Positions 1 through 8,827 of a stretch of DNA of 64,000 nucleotides are shown here, piece after piece. Below the pieces are notes generated by a model that worked only from the letters and a program-made list of their open reading frames with translations, had not been told where the DNA came from and did no database searches. Origin of the DNA: CBDFLD01 sp965249005 (GTDB lineage Bacteria; Acidobacteriota; UBA6911); NCBI GenBank assembly GCA_965249005.1, contig CBDFLD010000022.1, positions 1 through 64,000 of the forward strand. The letters run 5' to 3'. The first letter of the stretch is position 1. Each line of letters begins with the position of its first letter. A program made the position numbers and the translations under genes.

Positions 1-15
1 CAGCGAGAGGCTCGG

Positions 16-663
16 TTGGCGGCCGACACGGACCTGTTGACGGCGGTGATGCTTGAGGACTTCCAAGGCCCGGCGTGGGACAAGATGGCGGAACGGTTAG
101 TGGCCTACGGACTGGTAGTCATCAAGGCATGGCTGCGCAGAGGGACGATCTTCAACCGATGCGCCGAAAAGGGGCTGGGGATAAGCAATGCTCAACCGGG
201 CGGGATCACCGACGAGGACGACGTGGAGGCCCTCGCCGATGAGACGGTATGGAGGGCGGTCTTGAAGTATCGGAACAACGTACTGATTCCCGGGAAGTGG
301 GATCCTCGTAAGGGAGCGAACCTGACGACGTACTTCATCGGCCAATGCATGTTCCAGTTCCCCAACGTCTACAAGCGATGGTGGAGAGAGACGAAACGCC
401 AGGAGGTCCCACTAGACCAGGCCACCATCGAAGACCTCGGACTCGCCAACAAGCCCAGGGGGGCTGCCGCCGGGGTCATCAACCGCGACCTCATCCGAAA
501 GGGCTTAGCGCACACCGACGCTACCGACAGAGAGATCCTCTGGTGGCACGCTGCGGGCTACACCTATGAAGAGATCGCCGAACTCACCGAAGTGCCGGTC
601 GGCACCATCAAGAGCCGCATCCATCGCCTCCGCAAGAAAGCCAACGCACATGACGCAGCCTGA
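16..663 (+). CDS. RNA polymerase sigma-70 family factor
   Basis: The C-terminal 45 residues read as sigma region 4, a helix-turn-helix that binds the -35 element (ATDREILWWHAAGYTYEEI, then VPVGTIKSRIHRLRKKA). The middle (around residues 55-125, with WDPRKGANLTTYFIG) resembles region 2, which contacts core polymerase and the -10 element. It should redirect transcription to its own promoter set. The TTG start at 16 is simply the first available start. The frame is open to the window edge, so the true start may lie upstream. It overlaps the next gene by 14 bases and heads a chain of small overlapping genes. Family assignment is firm; target promoters are unknown. Confidence 0.8.
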   Translation: MAADTDLLTAVMLEDFQGPAWDKMAERLVAYGLVVIKAWLRRGTIFNRCAEKGLGISNAQPGGITDEDDVEALADETVWRAVLKYRNNVLIPGKWDPRKGANLTTYFIGQCMFQFPNVYKRWWRETKRQEVPLDQATIEDLGLANKPRGAAAGVINRDLIRKGLAHTDATDREILWWHAAGYTYEEIAELTEVPVGTIKSRIHRLRKKANAHDAA

Positions 664-892
664 CCGCATTGACCGACTGATCGCACGCTCCTCGCTCGGC
701 GCACCTGGAGTCCGACGCCTCGCAGCACGGGCATCTCATAGGCGCGTCGAGCGCATCGTCGGGCGACTCCACCAAACAAACCGCAACCTTTTGCCAAAGC
801 CCGGACATATAAGCCCCTCGGGGCGTACAACCCCTCGAGACCCGAAAGCCGGGCCTCGCATGAACCAGAGGAGGTTCCCAGGCTATGGCTGA
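650..892 (+). CDS. Small basic protein coupled to the sigma factor
   Basis: An 80-residue Arg-rich ORF starts at an ATG inside the last codons of the sigma factor gene and runs into the next small ORF. I do not recognise the family. It has an amphipathic N-terminal part (DRIDRLIARSSLGAPGVRR) and a proline/glycine-rich basic tail. The overlaps at both ends, as for its neighbours, favour real translation. The composition is also what a spurious frame in high-GC DNA would give, so this is the least certain gene in the chain. Confidence 0.45.
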   Translation: MTQPDRIDRLIARSSLGAPGVRRLAARASHRRVERIVGRLHQTNRNLLPKPGHISPSGRTTPRDPKAGPRMNQRRFPGYG

Positions 893-1019
893 TAGACGAG
901 TTGGCCGAGTGCCACACGTTCCATCACCCGGGGGCGGTAAGCAGCCCCGATCAAGAAACAAGGACGGCTCATGGCGCCGAAAGCGCTCGGACGCCGGCAA
1001 GAAACGAGGTAGAAGATGA
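885..1019 (+). CDS. 44-residue highly basic peptide
   Basis: The ATG at 885 follows a strong ribosome binding site (GAGGAGG about 12 bases upstream). The product is 44 residues, roughly one third Arg or Lys, ending KKRGRR. It has no membrane segment and no recognisable domain. The stop overlaps the next start as ATGA, indicating translational coupling. Such composition suggests binding to nucleic acid or another acidic partner, but that is inference. It was found by reading the frame directly, since it is below usual ORF length cut-offs. Confidence 0.6.
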   Translation: MADRRVGRVPHVPSPGGGKQPRSRNKDGSWRRKRSDAGKKRGRR

Positions 1020-1153
1020 CAACGCGGCGCACGATAACCCGTACCGGCACTCAACGAGTTCGTGTCCGGCTCCCCGGCGGCAGAATCCGTACCATCCCAA
1101 TCCGAGTGAAACGCACCCTCACCGTCACGGCTCGTCGGGGGCGGCGACCATGA
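1016..1153 (+). CDS. 45-residue basic peptide, coupled
   Basis: It starts in the ATGA overlap with the preceding peptide gene and ends in another ATGA overlap with the following gene. The product (MTTRRTITRTGTQRVRVRLP at its N-terminus) alternates Thr/Val/Ile with Arg, a pattern typical of beta strands, and ends in RRGRRP. No family is recognised. Two consecutive four-base overlaps make this a convincing translated gene in spite of its size. Confidence 0.6.
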   Translation: MTTRRTITRTGTQRVRVRLPGGRIRTIPIRVKRTLTVTARRGRRP

Positions 1154-1446
1154 AAGAGTACGTCTACAACGGAGAACGGTTCGAGATCGAGGACACGGAT
1201 GCCTGTGCGTTCAAAGTGTCCGACAAGGTAAACACCGTCACCATCACATTGAACAGCGGAGGTCCCAGCGTGTACCGGGTCTCGACGGTCAAGGGAGGAT
1301 GGTGGTGGCACACCCACACCGTCGAAGAATCCGTCAGGCAGGCCTGCCAGGAGCTAGCCAAAGCCAGAAAAGCTATCCCACCAGAGGTGGCCTGTGGCGA
1401 CCTTCACGTCTTTGTAGAGAACCTGCCCCTTCCGGCATCGGTCTAA
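1150..1446 (+). CDS. Hypothetical 98-residue protein, last gene of the sigma-led chain
   Basis: The ATG at 1150 lies in an ATGA overlap with the previous gene. The product begins MKEYVYNGERFEIEDTDA and contains a Trp cluster (GGWWWHTHT) near the middle, followed by a helical stretch (VEESVRQACQELAKARKA). It is acidic to neutral, unlike the two basic peptides before it, so a complex of basic peptides with this protein is conceivable. I recognise no family. About 240 bases without a gene follow before the convergent KAP gene. Confidence 0.65.
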   Translation: MKEYVYNGERFEIEDTDACAFKVSDKVNTVTITLNSGGPSVYRVSTVKGGWWWHTHTVEESVRQACQELAKARKAIPPEVACGDLHVFVENLPLPASV

Positions 1447-1685
1447 TACCCCGGTAGGCAGTCGGCACCCCTGATCTCCAACGAGGCCAAGCTGCAGCGG
1501 CTGAGAGTGCCCTACCCGAAACCGGGTATGGCCCCAGGAGGTGAGGAATCTCAGTGATCGAGCCTCGGGAGTGAATTTCGAGGATCGTCAACAGTGGAAC
1601 ACAGCTCCGATCACAACACCGGCACTCGGTCAGGGTGTCAGGGCGGGGTAGCTGATTGGGCTGGGCACCGGAGAGCGTAGCCGCC

Positions 1686-4106
1686 TTATAGGTCCCGCGA
1701 GTCAGCCGGGTGGAGTTCCAGGCGGGCGGCGATCTCGTCTGGGCCGAGTGGCGCCCAGTTGTCCGGCGCCGTGTACAGGCTCCGCAATGTGCACAGCTCC
1801 TGGAGCACACGGTGAGCATCCTTTTCGCTACCGCCAACTATCGGGCCGCTTCGACTTCGGTCCCTGTGGACACGTCGGTAGCGATCGACGAACGCCTGGG
1901 TGGTGTGACGGTCGCCGTCGCACCACTGCTCGTCAGTGCCGATGTTAAGAAGCACCGCCTCGAAACGTATCAGGCTTGACCTGTCCCCCGGGGGGAGGCT
2001 CTGCGGTGCCGGATGACGGACGAGAGACGCGTTGGCCGCTGCCAGGGCAGTCAAACTGTCGATTCGGCCCGCAGCGAACTGGAGGTATGCAGACGTGTCG
2101 GCTTGCCGTAGCACGATCATTGACATTATGGACTGTTCCCAGATTTCTAGGGGGTGTCCCTGTGGGGGATCAGCACCGAGCGCCATCGCAGCTAGGTGAG
2201 CCGCCTGTTCTATATCCCGTAGGGCACATCCGCGTATAGCTGTTACGACATGGAGGATTTCTGCAGTAGTCGCTTTGGTAGCGAGACGGTCTGCCAGGCC
2301 CAAGTCGGTCAGCAACTGGTCCAGGAACCGTGACATCTCGCTCCGGCCTGGCAGACCAAGCTCCACCCGGTGATCCGCCAACCGTCGCAGGTACGACGCT
2401 GCGTTGAACTCGGCACCGTACACAGCCTGCAGCGAGTGGCAGAGTTCTTTGCTGTTAACGCCTAGGAGAACCACAACCCCGTCCACGGCGAACAGGTGGT
2501 AGACCACCTCCAGGACGCCGAGGGCGTAAGTCGGGGCGGCCCGGTCCAACTCGTCGATGACAACAACCAGCTGCCCACCGTCCGACACGATCTCGTGTAG
2601 GGCCTTCTTGAATTCTGATACGGCTCTTCGGCCCTGGTCCCACTCGGACTCCAAGCCACGGTAGGAACCGCGGGCGCTCTGCCAACCCCCGTGCGATTTA
2701 TCGGCAAGGTCGCTCAGGAGGGCGGCAGTGCGGGTGAGGTCGCCACGTCGGGGACTGGGAATAGCTGTTGTGACAGCTCCGATTAGATCAACCAGCGGGC
2801 GGCGAGTGTACTGCTCAGCCCATGCATTGAATTCGGCCACCTGGACACCGCGGTCCCGCAGGTAAGCCGCAGACATCTTCAGGAACGCGGTCTTGCCCGA
2901 CCCCCACGAGCCGTTCACCATCACCGCGCCGTGTCCGGGCCGCCCCAATATCTCCTCCGCGATGGCCTCGACCTGGCCGCGCCGGTCCAGCAGATCATGG
3001 ACGAACGGTGTCTCCCCGACAGCAAAGACGCGGGGGCGCCACCTGCTGGCTGGCACTTGCCCAGACCGGCTTGTGGGAGGTGGTGAGCTTTCTCCGTTGC
3101 TGGCCGCTGGCGGCTGTTTCCGCGGAACAACCATGGTCTTCGGCAGGATGTCGTGGAATCCTTGGCCGCTGCTATGCGCCGCTGCTGACACGAGAACCAG
3201 AATCCCCACACCCAGGTGCGTTTCCAATAACCACCTAGGCAACGGAGCGACACCGGCAGCGAGCAGCAGGACCTCGGCGGCGGGGGACCAGAGAACAACC
3301 ACCATCACAGTCCGGAGAGCAATACGCAATGGTGGGATCTCAGAGCCGCGGATCGGGACAAGTTTCACTCCCGCTACCCGCTTGCCCAGGGATCCCCCCC
3401 ACCGGAGAGCGGGGATGAACTCGTAGGCCCCAGCTACCAAAGCAACGACAGCAACGTACAGCCATAGGCCTACCTCGTCGGCAAGACGGGACAGCCACAG
3501 GGCCGGCAGCAGGGCAGATACCAGCCACCAAACCACTGCCGTGTCCAAGACACGAGCCACGATCCGCCTGGGTACGAGACCGCGGGCGACCACCTCAGGG
3601 GCAAGAAGCGGCGGTCGGAGCATCACAACAAACATCTGAAGGAACCCGCCGAGGGTCGCTCCCAGGCCACCTACCGCTAACGCCCCCAAGTCATCGCTCG
3701 GACTCCAACGGAACAGGCTTACAGTGCTGGTATCACCAACAGCCCAGGTGGCATCACAGAGGAATGGGCATAAAGTCCGCTCAGGCGGCCAGATCCCATA
3801 TCCGAGGATCGCGGCCACTGTACCTAGAGCGACAACGAACAGTAGCGTCACCAACCGAAAGGCCGCTGCCTCCCTCTGCGGCCCGTAGAACGACAGTCGC
3901 TCAGGTAGATCCTTAGCGACATAGCCAAGGCCGAAGATCACCATCAGACTGATAGGGGCAAGAGCGTCGGCAAGGCCGTCCAGGTTCAAGTCGTCATACT
4001 TCGCCTCAGCGACGAACCCGACAAAGCCGCCAATCGCCGCACCGCCGAGTACACGCCTGAAGTTGCCGAACCCCGACCACCCATAGGCAGGAAAGCTTTC
4101 AGCCAT
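1686..4106 (-). CDS. RDD-membrane domain fused to KAP-family P-loop NTPase
   Basis: The 806-residue protein has several N-terminal membrane segments, an RDD-type membrane domain at about residues 175-325 (RIVARVLDTAVVWWLV, then SLGKRVAGVKLVP), a proline/serine linker, and a cytoplasmic KAP NTPase. The Walker A motif is GSWGSGKT near residue 400 and Walker B is LVVVIDELDR near residue 515. KAP NTPases are membrane-associated STAND-like ATPases found in phage-exclusion and conflict loci. The ATG at 4106 is preferred over an upstream in-frame start at 4163 because AAGGA lies about 10 bases before it. It converges with the sigma-led genes and precedes dnaB on the same strand. A defence role is inference from family and context. 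Confidence 0.85.
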   Translation of the reverse strand: MAESFPAYGWSGFGNFRRVLGGAAIGGFVGFVAEAKYDDLNLDGLADALAPISLMVIFGLGYVAKDLPERLSFYGPQREAAAFRLVTLLFVVALGTVAAILGYGIWPPERTLCPFLCDATWAVGDTSTVSLFRWSPSDDLGALAVGGLGATLGGFLQMFVVMLRPPLLAPEVVARGLVPRRIVARVLDTAVVWWLVSALLPALWLSRLADEVGLWLYVAVVALVAGAYEFIPALRWGGSLGKRVAGVKLVPIRGSEIPPLRIALRTVMVVVLWSPAAEVLLLAAGVAPLPRWLLETHLGVGILVLVSAAAHSSGQGFHDILPKTMVVPRKQPPAASNGESSPPPTSRSGQVPASRWRPRVFAVGETPFVHDLLDRRGQVEAIAEEILGRPGHGAVMVNGSWGSGKTAFLKMSAAYLRDRGVQVAEFNAWAEQYTRRPLVDLIGAVTTAIPSPRRGDLTRTAALLSDLADKSHGGWQSARGSYRGLESEWDQGRRAVSEFKKALHEIVSDGGQLVVVIDELDRAAPTYALGVLEVVYHLFAVDGVVVLLGVNSKELCHSLQAVYGAEFNAASYLRRLADHRVELGLPGRSEMSRFLDQLLTDLGLADRLATKATTAEILHVVTAIRGCALRDIEQAAHLAAMALGADPPQGHPLEIWEQSIMSMIVLRQADTSAYLQFAAGRIDSLTALAAANASLVRHPAPQSLPPGDRSSLIRFEAVLLNIGTDEQWCDGDRHTTQAFVDRYRRVHRDRSRSGPIVGGSEKDAHRVLQELCTLRSLYTAPDNWAPLGPDEIAARLELHPADSRDL

Positions 4107-4184
4107 GTGCTGAGAGTCCTTGCTGTGACTTAGGGTCGGGCAGTGTGGGAGGCCAGCACCCACGTTCAGCGCTCCTTCTGGTGT

Positions 4185-5597
4185 TCATCGGCCGAGGTTG
4201 TTGGTGTAGCCGTGGGGGAGGTTGTCGAAGCGGGTGTACTTGTCGGCGAAGGTGGCTTTTATGACACCGGTGGGTCCTGCTCGTTGTTTAGCGATGTTGA
4301 TCTCGGCGATGCCTTGTTGGAGGCTGTCGGGGTTGTAGTAGTCGTCTCGGTAGATCATCAGGACCACGTCGGCGTCTTGTTCGATAGCTCCGGATTCGCG
4401 TAGGTCTCCTAGCTGGGGGCGTTTGTCGTGGCGGGTTTCGAGGGCCCGGTTGAGTTGGGACACGGCGATGACGGGCACGTCGAGTTCGGTGGCGAGGGCT
4501 TTGAGGTTGCGGCTGATCTCGGCGATTTCTTGTTGGCGGTTCTCTTGTCTGCGGCTTTGGGTGTGCATGAGCTGCATGTAGTCGACCACTACCAGCTCCA
4601 GGCCTGTTTGGCGTTTGAGGCGGCGGGTCTTGGCGCGGATGTCGCCTACGGTGCGGGATCGTTCGTCGGCGTGGAGGGGTACTTGGTAGAGGCGGTTGGT
4701 GGCTTCGACCAGCTTCGCCCAGATCTGCGACGTGTCAGCCCCTCCCCCACTGCCGTTGGTGAGGCCGGTGCGTAGGAGCATGGAGTCGACTCTGGCTTGG
4801 GCGGCTAGCCATCGGTAGGCGATTTCTGTGGGTGACATTTCCAGGCTGAAATACGCCACCGGCCCGTGGTTCATCGCCACGTGGGAGGCGATGTTCATGG
4901 CTAGGGCGCTTTTGCCCATGCCGGGTCGGCCGGCTACTACTACGAGGGTGGAGGGTTGGAGGCCTCCGAGTTTTCGGTCTAGGTCGGCGAGGCCGGTGGG
5001 GACGCCCGAGATGTCGAGGCCTTGGGTTTGGATCTGTTCGAGGCGTTCTAACACCCCCGATAGCAGACCACTGAGGGGTTCGAGGCTGTCGCCGGCTTTT
5101 GCTTCTCCTACTGCGAGCATGGTTTGTTCGGCCTGGTCCAGGGCGTCGTCTACTTCGGTTTCGAGGTTGCCGGCGAGTTCGGTGATCCGGTGGGCGGCTT
5201 CGAGCATCCGCCGTCGTAGGGAGTGTTCGGCTACCACCCTGATGTAGTAGCCGACGTTGGCGGCCGAGGGCACCGCGTCCCAGAACCCGACCACGAACCC
5301 GGCGCCGCCGGCGCCCTCGAGGCGGCCGGCCCGGTGGAGGCGGTCGACGACGGTGACTGTGTCGATGGGTTGGTTGTCGTCGTAGAGGCGCCGCATGGCG
5401 GCGAAGATTCGGCGGTGGGCGGGTAGGTAGAAGTCGGCTGCGCCGAGGTGGTCGAACACGTCGTCCGCCACCGTGGTGGAGCGCAACAGGGCGCCGATTA
5501 CCGATTCTTCGGCTTCTGTGCTGTGGGGCGGCGTGGCGAGGCGTTGCCTCGTCTCCGTGTGGTGGGCCGGTTGGGACTGTCGGTATGCCAGAGTCAT
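4185..5597 (-). CDS. dnaB: Replicative DNA helicase DnaB
   Basis: The 470-residue product has the usual DnaB length. The N-terminal domain begins near HSTEAEESVIGALL, and the RecA-like motor carries Walker A (AGRPGMGKSALAMNIA) at about residue 210, the VVVDYMQLM motif and the conserved DLRESGAIEQDADVV stretch. It unwinds DNA ahead of the replisome. The ATG at 5597 sits behind a GGAGGACCTG-type ribosome binding site. The longer ORF upstream is not supported because the conserved DnaB N-terminus starts here. It lies 16 bases downstream of the initiator-like gene, so the two form an operon. The element therefore brings its own helicase. Confidence 0.95.
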   Translation of the reverse strand: MTLAYRQSQPAHHTETRQRLATPPHSTEAEESVIGALLRSTTVADDVFDHLGAADFYLPAHRRIFAAMRRLYDDNQPIDTVTVVDRLHRAGRLEGAGGAGFVVGFWDAVPSAANVGYYIRVVAEHSLRRRMLEAAHRITELAGNLETEVDDALDQAEQTMLAVGEAKAGDSLEPLSGLLSGVLERLEQIQTQGLDISGVPTGLADLDRKLGGLQPSTLVVVAGRPGMGKSALAMNIASHVAMNHGPVAYFSLEMSPTEIAYRWLAAQARVDSMLLRTGLTNGSGGGADTSQIWAKLVEATNRLYQVPLHADERSRTVGDIRAKTRRLKRQTGLELVVVDYMQLMHTQSRRQENRQQEIAEISRNLKALATELDVPVIAVSQLNRALETRHDKRPQLGDLRESGAIEQDADVVLMIYRDDYYNPDSLQQGIAEINIAKQRAGPTGVIKATFADKYTRFDNLPHGYTNNLGR

Positions 5598-5613
5598 CAG
5601 GTCCTCCCCTCTC

Positions 5614-7242
5614 CTATTCGTTGACGTCGCTGTTGCCGTTGTTGTGGTGGGCTGGTGTGGTGAGTCGGTGGCTGAGCCGCCGGGCCAGGGCAGCGAGGCG
5701 GGGCGGGCCGCCGGCGGCCACCCGGGTGAGCACCGCGTCGGGGTCCGGCAGCCAGTTGTCAACCTCAGCTGCGGCCGGGACGGCCACCGCTATTCCCCTA
5801 CCAGCCGTGTCCGGGGCAGCTGCGAGGGCTGGGACCAGGGCGGGGTTCGGGCGGGGTTGGGAACCGGCGCTGGTGGCGGTTCGGGTTTGTTGGTTTTCGT
5901 CGAGGCGTCTCCCCCGGTACAGGTCGAGGCGTGGCTGCCCGCACACCCCCCGGTGGCGGGTGGGACATTGCTGGGGACGGGCGAAACAGCGAGCGAAATG
6001 GGTAGCCAACGCTTTGGGGGATCGCACCGGGCGGCCGAGGCGCAGCACCCGGTCTGTTTCGAGGGCGGCCTGCTCCGCGGCATGCCACCCGAACCGTCGA
6101 GCCAACCCTGTCACCCACCGCGGGTCCGGACCCGTCCACGACGGGGCTGTGGTGGCTTGTTCGTAGCGCCACCGGTCCGGGGTCCAACGGGTTCGACACC
6201 GCCCCCGAGGCGGTGCCCTCCCCACCCGTTGGTCATCCTCCACCGGTTTCTGTCTCTTCTCGGCGCTGCCCGAAGGGCGCGCACCAGAAGATTCCTCATG
6301 TGTGGGTGTTGTATAGGAAAGGTTGCAGCCGATGAGACCACCCCATAGCTCATCAACATCCGCCGGCCCGTCGGGAGCCCGACCGGGCTCGGCAGCGAGG
6401 TCGGGTTCGGGCTGGTTGGTGTGGCCATGCCAGCGAACCGACGCGCCCTCGCTGCCTGAGCGGGCCGGCACCGAACAGCGGTAATCGTCGTAGCGGACCC
6501 GCCGGCGATGAGCGTCGAGGACAGGGTCCGCCCACCGGTCGACACTGAGGCGGGTACCGTCATCGTTCCATATCCCGTCGGGATACTGCCGTCGGCGTAG
6601 CGTTGAGGGACGCAAACCCGCCCGGGCGGCTAAACCATCCACCCCCACACCCCCAGCCACGTCACCGTCCCAACCGGCCCAGCCCCACAACACTGCATGT
6701 ATGGCCCGGTCCGTATGAGACCAGCCGGGATGGAGCCGATGCGACGCATCAGCAGTAGCCCACGGCAACCAACCCACCCCAAGACCCGCCAGCGAATCCG
6801 AAACCACCGTCACCCGATACGGCCCCCCCGGATCACGGTCATAGACAACAGCCCCAACCTCTGCCAACAGGGACAGCACCGTCGGCAACAGACGAGCCAC
6901 CGTCGAGCGGGAATACCCTGACTCCGCCGCCAAACGCCGGTACCGCACCGGACACCGACCCCCCCACAAGAAGGCGTCCTCCACCCCAACAGCCACCACC
7001 ACACCAGCCAACACCAGCCCTGCCCGACCCAACCGGTCCTCAGCATCGGCCCAGCGCAACCGATCCAACAACCCCGTAGGCCACAACCGCCGACCCCCCA
7101 CCACACGAACACGCGGCGGTGAAACACCAGCCAGGGGATCCCCACAGAGCGGTACCCGAAGCGGCTCAGCAGCCGATGTCCAAGCATCGGGGTACCCACT
7201 GCCCCCCCACCCTGGCGGGGAGCTGTCAACACCACTTGCCAC
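5614..7242 (-). CDS. Probable plasmid replication initiator, winged-helix protein
   Basis: The 542-residue protein starts at GTG 7242. Around residues 100-150 it has a winged-helix pattern (PVRYRRLAAESGYSRSTVAR, then LSLLAEVGAVVYDRD), and a second DNA-binding-like segment lies near residue 210 (VDGLAARAGLRPSTLRRR). No catalytic motif is visible. Its place directly upstream of dnaB, in the same operon and near parA, argues for a helicase-loading initiator, as in many actinobacterial plasmids. The start codon lies inside a perfect inverted repeat that may serve autoregulation. I do not recognise a named Rep family, so the role is inference from context. Confidence 0.6.
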   Translation of the reverse strand: MASGVDSSPPGWGGSGYPDAWTSAAEPLRVPLCGDPLAGVSPPRVRVVGGRRLWPTGLLDRLRWADAEDRLGRAGLVLAGVVVAVGVEDAFLWGGRCPVRYRRLAAESGYSRSTVARLLPTVLSLLAEVGAVVYDRDPGGPYRVTVVSDSLAGLGVGWLPWATADASHRLHPGWSHTDRAIHAVLWGWAGWDGDVAGGVGVDGLAARAGLRPSTLRRRQYPDGIWNDDGTRLSVDRWADPVLDAHRRRVRYDDYRCSVPARSGSEGASVRWHGHTNQPEPDLAAEPGRAPDGPADVDELWGGLIGCNLSYTTPTHEESSGARPSGSAEKRQKPVEDDQRVGRAPPRGRCRTRWTPDRWRYEQATTAPSWTGPDPRWVTGLARRFGWHAAEQAALETDRVLRLGRPVRSPKALATHFARCFARPQQCPTRHRGVCGQPRLDLYRGRRLDENQQTRTATSAGSQPRPNPALVPALAAAPDTAGRGIAVAVPAAAEVDNWLPDPDAVLTRVAAGGPPRLAALARRLSHRLTTPAHHNNGNSDVNE

Positions 7243-7257
7243 GCAAGGGGTGTTGAC
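7225..7257. promoter_or_regulatory. Inverted repeat across the initiator start codon
   Basis: GTCAACACC at 7225-7233 and its exact complement GGTGTTGAC at 7249-7257 flank the GTG start of the initiator-like gene. Nine perfect pairs separated by 15 bases fit an autoregulatory operator, or an mRNA hairpin masking the start. Confidence 0.45.
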
Positions 7258-7319
7258 GGTTAGAATACGAATACGGTCAGCCAGAAGGGAACTCCCTTCA
7301 CACGTGTGGTGATCTGTTC

Positions 7320-7353
7320 AGAACCCGTCGGGTTTGCCCCCCGGCGGGTTCTC
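7320..7353. terminator. Hairpin terminator between initiator and upstream gene
   Basis: AGAACCCGTCGGG is followed by its near-exact complement CCCGGCGGGTTCT after a short loop, giving a strong GC hairpin with one mismatch. It lies between the 7450-7875 gene (minus strand) and the initiator operon, where it would end transcription coming from the former. Confidence 0.55.
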
Positions 7354-7449
7354 TCGTTACGGCCTCTAGGCCCTGTCGCTCACAACGATGGGCTTATCGC
7401 ACCTCTCCTCTTCGTGTTCTGCTGAACCACCCCAACATCCTCCGGGTTC

Positions 7450-7875
7450 TTACGCCGCTACCAAACGACGAACCTTGCGGATCTTGATAGCGCGGCGGAT
7501 ACGACGAGCGGCTTCCAACCGCTCGTCAGCCGAACTGGCTTCCTGAAACTGGCTAATCCCAGACTCGGCGTCGGCCACCGCCTCAACCAAAGCGGCCTTC
7601 GATCGGCGCATGTCATCCGACAAAGCAGCAAACGCACTGTCGGGAGTGAGGCACAGCGCGATCACGAGATCTCGAGGGAGTCCCACACCGTCGATCAGAC
7701 GGAACGCGTCCCGGATGACGGTCATCTGCTTAAGACTGATCCGGCGATGCTTCCCTGTCCTCTCATTACCGAACAGGTCGTCGACCATCCTGGTGACTCG
7801 TTCACGGCCAGCTCGGATACCGTCATCGTGTAGGACCTTCATCGCCTCAACTGAGGTGAAGGCTGGCTCACGCAC
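7450..7875 (-). CDS. Putative small DNA-binding protein
   Basis: This 141-residue protein starts at GTG 7875, six bases after an AAGGAGGA ribosome binding site. The N-terminal half resembles a MerR-like or excisionase-like winged helix (SVEAMKVLHDDGIRAGRERV, then KHRRISLKQMTVIRDAFRL). The C-terminal half is a long helix ending in a basic run (RRAIKIRKVRRLVAA). A role in replication or copy control is possible from its place between the initiator and partition genes. The family is not identified. Confidence 0.6.
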   Translation of the reverse strand: MREPAFTSVEAMKVLHDDGIRAGRERVTRMVDDLFGNERTGKHRRISLKQMTVIRDAFRLIDGVGLPRDLVIALCLTPDSAFAALSDDMRRSKAALVEAVADAESGISQFQEASSADERLEAARRIRRAIKIRKVRRLVAA

Positions 7876-8356
7876 TGCATTCCTCCTTTGCCTTGAATCA
7901 CACTGCGGAAATTACATTCACGTAATCATAGACCACCAAATCGCGTAATTCAAGGATCCCGGCCCGCACAATGCGCGTCTTGGTACGGGTTTGGCCACCG
8001 TTGTGAGGGCTGACGAGCAAGAGATAGCGCTACTAGCGCAAGTACGGCGATATAATGGTGCACTAGCGGCGATAGCTGCTCGGTACCAGTGGAAGATACG
8101 TGCGCTAGTAGGCCGGGATAGCACCCTACCTAGGATTGCGAACCGTCGAACGGTATGTTCTGCCACACGGTTGGTTCATCGGATGGCTGGCTGTTAGCTG
8201 TGTGTGCCTGAGACCCCTTCAGCCGCCCCGGGTAATAGCTCGTTGATCCCCGTAGTTGGTTCGGCTTTCGAGAACGTAGCCTTGCGAATGCTCCGTACCA
8301 GCCGGATAGAGGTGCCTTCGCCTGCGTAACGTATGAGGCTGGTCAGGCTGTCTGGA
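7876..8356. other. Intergenic region with palindromes upstream of the 7450-7875 gene
   Basis: No confident gene lies here. ATTAC and GTAAT arms at 7911-7926 sit just upstream of the ribosome binding site of the minus-strand gene and could be its operator. GCGCTACTAGCGC at 8027-8039 is a 13-base palindrome, and related CTAGCGC/GATAGCG motifs recur to about 8150. A plus-strand frame at 8005-8197 begins VRADEQEIALLAQVRRYNGA and looks weakly coding, but it has no clear ribosome binding site. The AT content is higher than its surroundings, so this is a candidate origin or centromere-like site near the partition genes. Confidence 0.35.
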
Positions 8357-8827
8357 TTAGTCGGGTACTTCGGGGAGGTATCGGTCGAGTAGGTCCCGGA
8401 CGGTGGCGGCGTAGCTCTGGCCTGTTGCTTGGCCGAGTTCGACAACGGCGTTGTATTCCTGGTCGGTGAGGTGGAACTGGACGGTCCGCTGGTTGGTACC
8501 CAGGGACGCGCGCGGGGGTCGGTGGCTGAACGGGGCTTTGAGTCGGGTGTTGTGTTCGGAGCGTAGAGCGTTGGCGTGTTCGCTGTAGGCGTAGCCGAGC
8601 AGAGCAGGGTAGGAAAGGCGTTGCTGTTGGGCTGCTGCTCGAAGTCGTGATGCCAGGGCTTCGTCGAGGCGTGCGATGTGGTTCTTTTTGGGTTGGTACC
8701 CGGTGGCGGGGGGTTCTGGTGTATCTGGTGGGGGAGTCCGGCGAGGGGGTGGGGGGAACTTGCCCGGTCGAGGTCGTTGCCCCGTGTCGAGGTCCGCGAG
8801 GGGCCCGTCGTTGAGGGGGGTGGTCAT
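8357..8827 (-). CDS. ParA partner, putative centromere-binding protein
   Basis: The 156-residue product has a proline-rich N-terminus and a C-terminal part (TVQFHLTDQEYNAVVELGQA, then YAATVRDLLDRYL) that resembles a ribbon-helix-helix DNA-binding fold. It overlaps the parA stop as ATGA, the standard layout of type Ib partition pairs, where a small RHH protein replaces ParB. It would bind a centromere site and stimulate ParA ATPase. No ParB-type nuclease or HTH domain is present. Confidence 0.65.
   Translation of the reverse strand: MTTPLNDGPLADLDTGQRPRPGKFPPPPRRTPPPDTPEPPATGYQPKKNHIARLDEALASRLRAAAQQQRLSYPALLGYAYSEHANALRSEHNTRLKAPFSHRPPRASLGTNQRTVQFHLTDQEYNAVVELGQATGQSYAATVRDLLDRYLPEVPD

Noticed and set aside
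608..1054. Long minus-strand frames opposite the small genes at 650-1446
   Set aside because: They are shadows in high-GC sequence without ribosome binding sites; the plus-strand genes overlap in ATGA fashion and follow a clear Shine-Dalgarno site.
4143..4775. Plus-strand frames opposite dnaB
   Set aside because: They are the antisense of conserved DnaB motifs, and their Val/Gly-rich translation is an artefact of the opposite strand.
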